Below are positions 9,765 to 17,043 of a stretch of DNA of 64,000 nucleotides, one piece after another (the stretch's first letter is position 1; every line of letters begins with the position of its first letter). The notes under the pieces are model-generated. The model was not told the origin of the DNA, did no database searches, and was given only the letters and a program-made list of their open reading frames with translations. The stretch is from Streptomyces chattanoogensis (GTDB lineage: Bacteria > Actinomycetota > Actinomycetes > Streptomycetales > Streptomycetaceae), in contig NZ_LGKG01000149.1 in NCBI RefSeq assembly GCF_001294335.1, forward strand, positions 1 to 64,000. The letters are read 5' to 3'. The translations under genes were made by a program, and so were the position numbers.

Positions 9765-11296
9765 GCGAGGGTATGGGCGGGTTGCCGGAGGGGTGGGTTT
9801 GGGCGCGCCTTGGGGACCTTGGTGAGTGGTTCGGCGGCGGCACACCTTCGAAGAAGGAGCCTGACTACTGGGAAGGGGGAGACGTTCCCTGGCTCTCCCC
9901 GAAGGATATGAAGTCAGAGCGGCTTGCGGATGTTCAGGATCGCATCACGGAGCGAGCTGTAAACGAGTCCTCTGTCCGAATGGTGCCACGCAACTCTGTT
10001 GCGATCGTGGTTCGTTCCGGGGTTCTCGAGCACTCGGTGCCGGTCGCTTCGGTTCCTTTCGCGACGACACTGAACCAAGACATGAAGGCTGTCGTTGCGT
10101 ATTCTGGCGTGCTGCCTGAATGGATTGCGTGGGCCCTTCGCCGCTACGAGCGGAAGATTCTTGGTGAATGCCGAAAGGCGGGGACTACGGTCGCATCCTT
10201 GTCGACCCCGGCGCTAATGGACATGCGAGTTCCAGTCCCTCCATTCGCTGAACAGCACCGCATCGTCGAGGCCCTCGAAGAGCAGCTCTCCCGTCTCGAC
10301 GCAGCAGAGGCGCAGCTTTCTTCAGTGATTCGGCGTAGCGCAGGGCTGGAAAAGAAGTGGCTGAATATCCTTGCGGTTGGCCGGAGCATGAGGCGAAGCG
10401 GCACGGAAGACCTCGATTCCTTGGAGGAATCAAAAACCGGACGCTTTGATGAGGGGAATCTTATTGAGCTTCCGCATGGGTGGAAGTGGCGTCGAGCCTC
10501 TGCGGTATGCGAACAGATTGTGAGTGGCTCAACGCCAAAGGCTCACCTTATGTCGCCAGGGAGCGGAGATGTCCCCTTCTTGAAGGTATACAATATTTCA
10601 CAAGGTGGATTTGTTGACTTCTCTGTCGATCCAACCTTCGTAGGAGTGGAGACGCACGAGGGCCTACTTAAGCGATCCAGGGTCCTTCCTGGAGATGTTC
10701 TGACGAATATCGTTGGCCCACCCCTGGGGAAGACGGCCATGGTTCCTGATGTGTACCCTGAATGGAACATTAATCAGGCAATTGTGTCGTTCCGTGCCGG
10801 TCCTGACCTGACGCCGCGATGGCTGACTCTCGTTCTTTCGTCACCTTACATTTTGGGTATGCTTAAGCGGACTTCGAAGGCCACAGCCGGGCAATTCAAC
10901 ATTGCGGTGTCGACGTGCCGTGATCTGCCGATTCCTTGCCCGCCAATTGATGAGCAAGAGAAGCTCAACGAGGCGGCAGAGCAATGGTTGACTCTGAGTG
11001 AGAACGTGAGGGGCGCTGTCGCGAATTCGCGGATTAGGGCCACGGAATTGCGCACGGCCCTACTAGGGAGAGCATTCGTCGGCGGCCTGGTCCCGCAGGA
11101 TCCCGCCGACGAGCCCGCCGCCACGCTCCTTGCCCGCATCGCCGCCGAGCGCGAGGCCGCCAAGCCCGTCCGCAAGGCGGCCAAGCGGGCCGCTCGCCCG
11201 CGTAAGGCGACCGCTGCCGCAGTGGCGACGAAGGCCGCCCCCGCTCCAACCCCCGCCCCCGCCACCTCCGTTCAGCAGGAGTTGTTCGACCAGTGA
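9761..11296 (+). CDS. hsdS: Type I restriction-modification, S (specificity) subunit
   Basis: 511 residues; the TTG start at 9761 overlaps the hsdR stop (TTGA), and an ATG at 9773 is an alternative. There are two target-recognition halves, one beginning LPEGWVWARLGD and the other LPHGWKWRRAS. Each ends in the conserved helix start (PPFAEQHRIVEALEEQLSRL and CPPIDEQEKL). HsdS reads the two halves of the bipartite target and holds HsdM and HsdR together. The tail from about residue 450 is rich in Lys, Ala and Pro and ends QQELFDQ. The middle of the gene is visibly poorer in G+C than its neighbours (25 of 60 bases in 10561-10620 by my count), which fits exchange of recognition domains by transfer. 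Confidence 0.94.
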   Translation: MSEGMGGLPEGWVWARLGDLGEWFGGGTPSKKEPDYWEGGDVPWLSPKDMKSERLADVQDRITERAVNESSVRMVPRNSVAIVVRSGVLEHSVPVASVPFATTLNQDMKAVVAYSGVLPEWIAWALRRYERKILGECRKAGTTVASLSTPALMDMRVPVPPFAEQHRIVEALEEQLSRLDAAEAQLSSVIRRSAGLEKKWLNILAVGRSMRRSGTEDLDSLEESKTGRFDEGNLIELPHGWKWRRASAVCEQIVSGSTPKAHLMSPGSGDVPFLKVYNISQGGFVDFSVDPTFVGVETHEGLLKRSRVLPGDVLTNIVGPPLGKTAMVPDVYPEWNINQAIVSFRAGPDLTPRWLTLVLSSPYILGMLKRTSKATAGQFNIAVSTCRDLPIPCPPIDEQEKLNEAAEQWLTLSENVRGAVANSRIRATELRTALLGRAFVGGLVPQDPADEPAATLLARIAAEREAAKPVRKAAKRAARPRKATAAAVATKAAPAPTPAPATSVQQELFDQ

Positions 11297-12936
11297 CCGT
11301 GCTCGCATCCGATACCGCCCCTGAGACCACCGCGGACGACGCTGCCACGCCCTCCGCTGACAACGTCCCCCTCACCGAGACGCCGAAGTCCAAGAAGGCC
11401 GCCGCGCAGACCAACGCGCTGGTCGCAAAGCTCTGGAACTACTGCAACGTCCTCCGTGACAACGGCATGTCCACCATCGAGTACGTCGAGCAGCTCTCGT
11501 ATCTCCTGTTCCTGAAGATGGTCGACGAGATCGAGAACGACGAGTGGGGTGGCCGCGACCTCAGCGCCCTCGTGCCCGCCGACTACAACTGGAAGTCGCT
11601 CGTCAGCAAGCGTGGTAGCGAGCTCGAAGCGCACTACCGCGCCGTCCTAGAGCACCTCGGCCGTAAGCCCCACACCACCATCGGCACGATCTTCGCCGAC
11701 GCGCAGAACCGGATCACCAAGCCCGCCCTGCTCGAAAAGCTCGTCGTCGAGCTGATCGGCCGCGAGGAGTGGACGGTCACCGGCACCGACCTCAAAGGCG
11801 ACGCGTACGAGGGCCTGCTCGCCAAGGGCGCCTCCGACACCAAGACCGGCGCCGGCCAATACTTCACACCGCGCGCGCTCATCGACGCGATGGTGGACGT
11901 GACCCGGCCGGGCCCGGACGACACCATCACCGACCCCGCTTGCGGCACCGGTGGCTTCCTGATCGCGGCCCACGCGTACGTCACCCGGTACCACATCCAG
12001 GACATGGACATCGACGCCCGCAAGGCGTACGACAGCGGATCCAAGATCTGGGGCAACGAGCTGGTCACCGGCACCGCCCGCCTTGCCGCCATGAACATGT
12101 TGCTGCACGGCATTGGCAAGAGTGACGGCCCGAGCCTGATCGACGTCGGCGACGCGCTCGCCGAGAAGCCGAGCGGACGGCACGCCTCCCTCGTCCTCGC
12201 CAACCCGCCCTTCGGCCGGAAGTCCGCGATCACTGTGATCGGCCAGGACGGTGAGCTGGAGAAGGAGGACGTCCAGTATGACCGTGACGACTTCACGGCC
12301 ACCACGACTAACAAGCAGCTCAACTTCCTTCAGCACATCATGTCGCTGACCGCGGTGAATGGCCGGGCTGCAGTCGTTCTCCCGGACAACGTCCTTTTTG
12401 AGGGCGGCGCGGGCGAGAAGGTCCGCCGCAAGCTCCTTGACGAGTTCGACCTGCACACGATCCTGCGCCTGCCCACCGGCATCTTCTACGCGGGCGGCGT
12501 CAAGGCCAACGTACTGTTCTTCGACAAGAAGCCCCCGCGCGCCGACGGCAAACCGCACACCACCGTCACCTGGGTCTACGACTTCCGCACCGGCCAGCAC
12601 TTCACCATGAAGCAGCGCCCGCTGACCCGTGCTCACCTGGACGACTTCGTCGCCCGGTACAAGGCAGGTGAGCCGCTGACCGCCCGCGTCGCGGACGAGG
12701 ACGAGAACGGCTGCTGGAAGCCGTACACGTACGAGGACTTGATCGGGCGCGACAAGGTCAACCTCGACATCACGTGGATGAAGGACCCGGCCCTGGAGGA
12801 CGCGGACAGCGACCTGGAGCCGGAGGTTATCGCGGAGGAGATCGTGCGCGATCTCCAGTCCGCCCTGGCCGAGTTCACCGCCATCGCGAAATCCCTGGGC
12901 GCGGACCTGGACGTACCGGAGGCAGAAGAGGTCTGA
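11293..12936 (+). CDS. hsdM: Type I restriction-modification, M (DNA methyltransferase) subunit
   Basis: 547 residues from the GTG at 11293, which overlaps the hsdS stop by 4 bp. An N-terminal helical bundle is recognisable from LWNYCNVLRDNGMS (HsdM_N). The N6-adenine methyltransferase core has motif I as DPACGTGGF (from residue 214) and motif IV as NPPF (304-307). Upstream of motif I, GAGQYFTPR is typical of the family. HsdM uses S-adenosylmethionine to modify adenine in both half-sites and forms the M2S core with HsdS. The first 35 residues are an Ala/Thr-rich extension. The gene is followed by a strong hairpin at 12963-13003 that closes the operon. Confidence 0.96.
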   Translation: MTVLASDTAPETTADDAATPSADNVPLTETPKSKKAAAQTNALVAKLWNYCNVLRDNGMSTIEYVEQLSYLLFLKMVDEIENDEWGGRDLSALVPADYNWKSLVSKRGSELEAHYRAVLEHLGRKPHTTIGTIFADAQNRITKPALLEKLVVELIGREEWTVTGTDLKGDAYEGLLAKGASDTKTGAGQYFTPRALIDAMVDVTRPGPDDTITDPACGTGGFLIAAHAYVTRYHIQDMDIDARKAYDSGSKIWGNELVTGTARLAAMNMLLHGIGKSDGPSLIDVGDALAEKPSGRHASLVLANPPFGRKSAITVIGQDGELEKEDVQYDRDDFTATTTNKQLNFLQHIMSLTAVNGRAAVVLPDNVLFEGGAGEKVRRKLLDEFDLHTILRLPTGIFYAGGVKANVLFFDKKPPRADGKPHTTVTWVYDFRTGQHFTMKQRPLTRAHLDDFVARYKAGEPLTARVADEDENGCWKPYTYEDLIGRDKVNLDITWMKDPALEDADSDLEPEVIAEEIVRDLQSALAEFTAIAKSLGADLDVPEAEEV

Positions 12937-12962
12937 CGACGGACGGAAGGTCGGCGTCACCG

Positions 12963-13003
12963 CGCCGAGGGCCGCAACGCCGAGTGCCTTGCGGCCCTCG
13001 GCG
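12963..13003 (+). terminator. Terminator of the hsdRSM operon
   Basis: CGCCGAGGGCCGCAA (12963-12977) and TTGCGGCCCTCGGCG (12989-13003) form a perfect 15-bp stem with an 11-nt loop, 26 bp after the hsdM stop. There is no clear T-run, as is common in Streptomyces. Confidence 0.85.
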
Positions 13004-13034
13004 TTCGCGCGCGGTTACTGTCGGCTAAGAAGAG

Positions 13035-13830
13035 CTAACAGAAAGCCTTGACGCGTCTGTAGGTGATCACATAGCAGGCGAGCTTGAGGAAGGCTTCGTG
13101 GATGTCGTCGCAGATCTCCCAGCGGATGCGGAGGCGGCGGATGCCGTGGATCCAGGCATTCGTGCGCTCTACTACCCAGCGGACCACGCCGAGTCCGGAG
13201 CCGTGGGGTACCCCGCGTCGTGCGATGACCGGCTTGATGCCCCGCTTCCACAGCAGTCTGCGGTACTTGTCGAAGTCGTAGCCCCGGTCGGCGAACAGAT
13301 GCCGGGGCCGGTGGCGGGGCCGACCCGTGCGTCCCCTGATACGGGGGATCGCATCGAGCAGAGGGAGCAACTGGGTGACGTCGTGCCTGTTCCCGCCAGA
13401 GAGGGTGATGGCCAGTGGTGTGCCGTGCGCGTCGGTGATCACGTGGTGCTTGGAGCCGGGCCGGGCACGGTCGACCGGGCTCGGCCCAGTTTTGGGCCGC
13501 CCCTCAGGGCTCTGCGGTGCGAGCCATCGATCACCGCCCTCGACCAGTCCAGCTTCCCGGCCCGGTGCAGCTCGGTCAGCAGCACCTGGTGGAGGCTGTC
13601 CCACACCCCGGCCTCGTGCCAGTCCCTCAGCCGACGCCAGCACGTCATCCCCGAGCCGAAGCCCAGCTCCTGCGGAAGCCACTCCCACTGAATCCCGGTG
13701 TGCAACACGAACAGGATCCCCTGCAAGCACCTTCGACGTGAGCCGGCCGACTCCGTACGTATCGCGGAGCGCTCCAGAAGCCTGCTGTAAGGGAGTGGAG
13801 GGCCGGATCCGGAGCTGAACCGATCAGATC
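13035..13830 (-). CDS. IS5-family transposase, two frames joined by a possible -1 frameshift
   Basis: The first frame carries GILFVLHTGIQWEWLPQELG, WRRLRDWHEAGVWD and LDWSRAVIDGSH, with the first catalytic Asp in VIDGS. The second frame continues with SKHHVITDAHGTPL, FADRGYD (second Asp) and VVERTNAWIHGIRRL (the Glu of the DDE triad). The two frames meet at CCCAAAAC (minus strand, 13496 to 13489), and reading shifts by -1 there. That is a plausible programmed slippery site, as used by many IS5 elements. The 3' end is complete at a TAG (13037-13035). Because the start is unclear, the element may be inactive. Confidence 0.8.
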
Positions 13831-13894
13831 GAGTCACAAACCAACCGTGATCCGAAAAGCCGCTTGACCGACCTGTGTGCAGTACAGGGAACAT
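13035..13894 (-). mobile_element. IS5-family (IS427-like) insertion element, ends not defined
   Basis: The DNA between the hsdM terminator and the HEPN gene is filled by an IS5-type transposase on the minus strand. Terminal inverted repeats and a target duplication could not be identified by eye, and the N-terminal residues usual for this family are not recognisable. The copy may therefore be truncated at its 5' end. It separates two parts of the defence-like island. Confidence 0.75.
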
Positions 13895-13950
13895 CAGGAG
13901 TCCACGTTTCGGAGTTCCTCGTCCTCCCTACGCACCGTACAGAGGTATGC

Positions 13951-14682
13951 ATGGCCATCGCGCACCCCCAGACCCGTCAGTTCGAGTCGTTCGTCACGAA
14001 CTTGTCGTACGCACGCCAGATGGTGCGAGCCGGGCAGGCGCTGGAGGTGCTCAGCCCCAAGGGCATCGACACCGGCGATTTCTACCGGGCCGCCTGGGTG
14101 CAGTCCATCGCCGCCCTCGAACACTGGGTGCAGGAGGAGGTGTTGCGCCGGGTCGCCGAGGAAGCTGCCAAGGACGACCCGGACATGCCGCGGAAGCTCC
14201 GTGACTACCCGTTGCCGCTGCACTGCGTGGAGCAGGTGCAGCGGGGCGAAACGACTACCGCCGAGGTGGTCGCGGAGCGGGTGCGCCAGGACATCGCCCG
14301 CCAGACCCTGCAGCACCCAGACATTATCGCGAAGGTGATGGCGCTCGTCACCGATGTCAAGGTGTGGCGGGAGGCGGCGAAGTGGGTCAACCGGTGGAGT
14401 CAGTACCGCACTTCATACGACGAGAAACGGCTGCGCGGTCAGTACATCCTGCTGCTCCGCCGCCGCAACCAGATTGCACACGACGCGGATCTGATCGACG
14501 GCGACCTCAAGCAGCGCCGCCCGATCGGCGAGGCTGATGTCACGGATGCCCTCAACTGGATCGAGCGGATTGCGCTCGCGCTTGCGTATGCGCTGGAGGG
14601 GGACGCGCCCAGGACCTCAGGGCATCCGGTTCCGGCCAAGGCTTCGGAAGTACCAGGTGGAGATCAGCCGCACGTCGACTGA
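13951..14682 (+). CDS. HEPN-motif protein, putative RNase of a defence or toxin module
   Basis: 243 residues from the ATG at 13951, preceded by AGAGG. It is mostly helical. Residues 172-177 are R-N-Q-I-A-H, which fits the Rx4H signature of HEPN ribonucleases, and the context (LLLRRRNQIAHDADL) resembles the RiboL-PSP-HEPN group. HEPN proteins usually cleave RNA and act in toxin-antitoxin, abortive infection or restriction systems. The next gene encodes a PD-(D/E)XK nuclease 68 bp downstream in the same direction. No antitoxin-like gene is adjacent. The C-terminal 25 residues look disordered. The motif is clear; activity is inferred. Confidence 0.7.
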   Translation: MAIAHPQTRQFESFVTNLSYARQMVRAGQALEVLSPKGIDTGDFYRAAWVQSIAALEHWVQEEVLRRVAEEAAKDDPDMPRKLRDYPLPLHCVEQVQRGETTTAEVVAERVRQDIARQTLQHPDIIAKVMALVTDVKVWREAAKWVNRWSQYRTSYDEKRLRGQYILLLRRRNQIAHDADLIDGDLKQRRPIGEADVTDALNWIERIALALAYALEGDAPRTSGHPVPAKASEVPGGDQPHVD

Positions 14683-14721
14683 GTGATCGTCATCGAGCCC
14701 TGCGAACTCGTCCTAGGGGCC

Positions 14722-14744
14722 TTGTCAGTCCTCCGGTTTAGCCT
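14722..14744 (+). promoter_or_regulatory. PafBC-type (RecA-independent DNA-damage) promoter match
   Basis: TTGTCAGTC, 8 bases, TAGCCT. The consensus described for mycobacterial RecA-independent damage promoters is tTGTCRGTG-N8-TAnnnT, so this site has one mismatch in the first element. The TA element ends 6 bp before the ATG at 14751, so a transcript starting at the usual distance would be leaderless or nearly so. Confidence 0.6.
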
Positions 14745-14750
14745 TTGGTC

Positions 14751-16370
14751 ATGCGACCGCCTCTTGAGAACGTTCTGCGCAACGCGCTCGTACAGAACCT
14801 CGAGTTGATTGAGCCGGGACTCCGGCCGGTTCAGTTCGAGGAGTACCCGCTACCCAATGCCCATGGCACGCGGGGCAGCATCGACATCCTGGCTCGTGAT
14901 CGCCATCAAATGTGGGTGGTCATCGAGCTGAAGCGGTCTCGGTCCAGTGCACGGCAGGCCCTGCACGAAGTCAACAAGTACACGGAGCTTCTCTGCCGGG
15001 AGAAGAACCTCGCGCCGGACCGCATCCGTGCCGTGATCGTGGCCATGCCGGATGACTGGGAGGAACTCCTGATCGCTGTCAGTCACGCGGCGCGTGACTG
15101 GAGTCATGATCTCCGCGGGTACCGGCTGCTTCTGGACAGTAGCGGTGCCCCCACAGGGACCGAACGGGTGGAGCTTCTGCCGCGGGCGTTCGAGCCCCGC
15201 GTTACCCCCATACACAACCTGTTCTTCTTCACCACTCAGGAACAGCGCGAGCAGGGCTGGAAGATCATCAGTAAGGTTGCGGACGAGCTTGGGGCGCTCG
15301 ACCTACTGGCGGCGGATCTGGACCGGGTAGCGGAGAAGCACTACATCCCTGCGCCTTTCGGCCTGTACCTTGCGGTGGGCCGGGTGAACAAGGAACTCGC
15401 CGCGTCGGATCTCTTAGGTGGTTACGACGGGCCGGAGCCGTTTGCTACCGAGCACCAAGCCGAGTACCTGGCCCTTTGCGCGATCTGCAATCGCCTTGCG
15501 CGCAGCGAGATGCGTGGAATGAACATGGAATCTGCGCAGCCAGGGCTGCTGAAGAATCTCGCCGACAACCCCAACTGGGCCATACAAGGCTTCCGAGGAA
15601 CCGGCGCCTATGACGACACAGCGGCCTTCGAGCAGCAGGACCTGCTCCGCTTCCTTACTGGAGACGAGCGAGGAGACAGCCAGGTCCTCTACACAGGTAC
15701 TGCCAGCCCGCAAGTAGCCAGCCGTTGGCAGGCGTTCCGGCAGGAGATTCGGCAGAGCCTGGCCGGCAACCATGAGTGGGAGTCACTGGTGGAGGGCTGG
15801 CTCGACGAAGTGAGTCCTAAGGTCGGTGACGGAGACGTCGGGCTGCACGTTTACAACCCGTGTGACCTCCTGCAAGCAATCATCCACGGTTGGCCGGACC
15901 AGATGGAGAACCTTCTGCCGATGGTCGTGGGTGAAGCCGTACCTCGACAAGGGCTGCGGAGCTCAGTGCGTGGTGTCCTGTGCTGGAACGGGCAAGGCAT
16001 GTCGCTCCCTGATGCAGTACGGCTCGTGTATCGAGACCCTCTGTTCCTGATGAGCAACGTGTACGCGGGGACAGTGTGGGAACGCGACCGCGAACTTCTG
16101 GATCTCCTCGGGCTGCACTACGTACTCCTGGAAAGCATCGGCCCCGCCTGGACTGAGGCATCTGCATCCGACGAGCACCGCATCTGGGTGCAGCACGAGC
16201 AGGGTGTCCGCGTCTACTCCTCGGCCTCAAACCCTCGCGAGTACACGCAGGTGTACACCAGCATCGCGGCTGATGGCGAGATCGTCCCAGTCAGGCAGTA
16301 CCTCGTCAGGCATTCCCGCGAGGCGGAGATCGTGGCCAGGGAGTACCGCGCCTTCGTCCATGCCGTTTAG
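14751..16370 (+). CDS. PD-(D/E)XK nuclease, DUF91/NucS-like N-terminus with uncharacterised C-terminal domain
   Basis: 539 residues from the ATG at 14751; a TTG two codons upstream is less likely. The N-terminus has G-S-I-D45-I-L-A and VVIE59LK61, the order and spacing of the PD-(D/E)XK active site in the NucS/DUF91 group, followed by a helix with HEVNKYTELL. NucS-type proteins cut DNA at mismatches or ends. The remaining 350 residues are not recognised. A PafBC-type promoter match sits directly upstream and suggests induction by DNA damage. The gene lies between a HEPN gene and a helicase-nuclease gene, so a defence or repair role is likely. It ends TAG. Confidence 0.72.
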   Translation: MRPPLENVLRNALVQNLELIEPGLRPVQFEEYPLPNAHGTRGSIDILARDRHQMWVVIELKRSRSSARQALHEVNKYTELLCREKNLAPDRIRAVIVAMPDDWEELLIAVSHAARDWSHDLRGYRLLLDSSGAPTGTERVELLPRAFEPRVTPIHNLFFFTTQEQREQGWKIISKVADELGALDLLAADLDRVAEKHYIPAPFGLYLAVGRVNKELAASDLLGGYDGPEPFATEHQAEYLALCAICNRLARSEMRGMNMESAQPGLLKNLADNPNWAIQGFRGTGAYDDTAAFEQQDLLRFLTGDERGDSQVLYTGTASPQVASRWQAFRQEIRQSLAGNHEWESLVEGWLDEVSPKVGDGDVGLHVYNPCDLLQAIIHGWPDQMENLLPMVVGEAVPRQGLRSSVRGVLCWNGQGMSLPDAVRLVYRDPLFLMSNVYAGTVWERDRELLDLLGLHYVLLESIGPAWTEASASDEHRIWVQHEQGVRVYSSASNPREYTQVYTSIAADGEIVPVRQYLVRHSREAEIVAREYRAFVHAV

Positions 16371-16984
16371 TAGACAACAATCGCAACCGAGGGTGACTGT
16401 GCGTGTCGGTGATGCGCAGCCAATGAGTGGGAGCGGAGAGGCAGCTGTCGATTAGCCTCGCGGGCGCCGGCGTTCCTGCGGTACTCCGCTCGGGTGCAGC
16501 CGGCTTCGCCACTTCGGCGGGGCTCTGCTTTGGGGCCGTTTCTGCCGTACGGGAGCTCAGGAAGCGCCGTTGACGTTACGCAGCTCAGCCGGGTACGCGG
16601 GGCCATGGGGCCGCGTACCCGGTGACGGGCGCAGATCCAACGGCGGGGCGTCCACACTGCGGGCGGCCGGAACAGCCTTCTCTGCGAGAAGTCTTCTGCG
16701 AGGGACATGGAGGCGGGGAGAGCCGGTTGCCGGGGCCATCCGGTCATCCCGACGGTAGTCGCGCTGACGTCGTAGCCTGACGGTGCTTGGCCGCGGGGCC
16801 GAGTTCTTGGCAGGAGCCGCCATCGAGGGCTGGTCGCTCCGTAAGCCCCGTGAGCTGCCGAGATCGTACGGGGCCCGCGACGTCGGTTCCGTGGATCCGT
16901 GCTGTGACCCCTGGCTCCTCCGGGTAAGCAATCCAGATTCCGGCGGACCGCCCCTCGGCGCGGGGTCGTCCGTGGTGAGCAGGG
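16371..16984. other. Gene-free stretch between the nuclease and helicase genes
   Basis: No convincing coding frame on either strand. It contains the hairpin at 16589-16622 and ends at the promoter match at 16985. I see no repeats or mobile-element motifs. Confidence 0.55.
16589..16622 (+). terminator. Perfect 12-bp hairpin
   Basis: CCGGGTACGCGG (16589-16600) pairs perfectly with CCGCGTACCCGG (16611-16622) around a 10-nt loop. It lies about 220 bp after the preceding gene. It is probably a terminator, without a T-run. Confidence 0.6.
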
Positions 16985-17007
16985 TTGTCAGTGGTCGAGG
17001 CTAATCT
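16985..17007 (+). promoter_or_regulatory. PafBC-type (RecA-independent DNA-damage) promoter, full match
   Basis: TTGTCAGTG, 8 bases, TAATCT: an exact fit to tTGTCRGTG-N8-TAnnnT, the promoter class activated by PafBC in mycobacteria. Transcription would start near 17014, about 30 bp before the ATG at 17044 with its GGGGGAG ribosome-binding site. Confidence 0.75.
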
Positions 17008-17043
17008 GGCTCCGCTGTAGGCCGTTCTTGGGGGAGCGTGAGC

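Noticed and set aside
7500..9845. Very long open frame on the minus strand opposite hsdR
   Set aside because: Its length comes from the high G+C third positions of hsdR; the translation has no recognisable motif, while the plus frame has all HsdR motifs.
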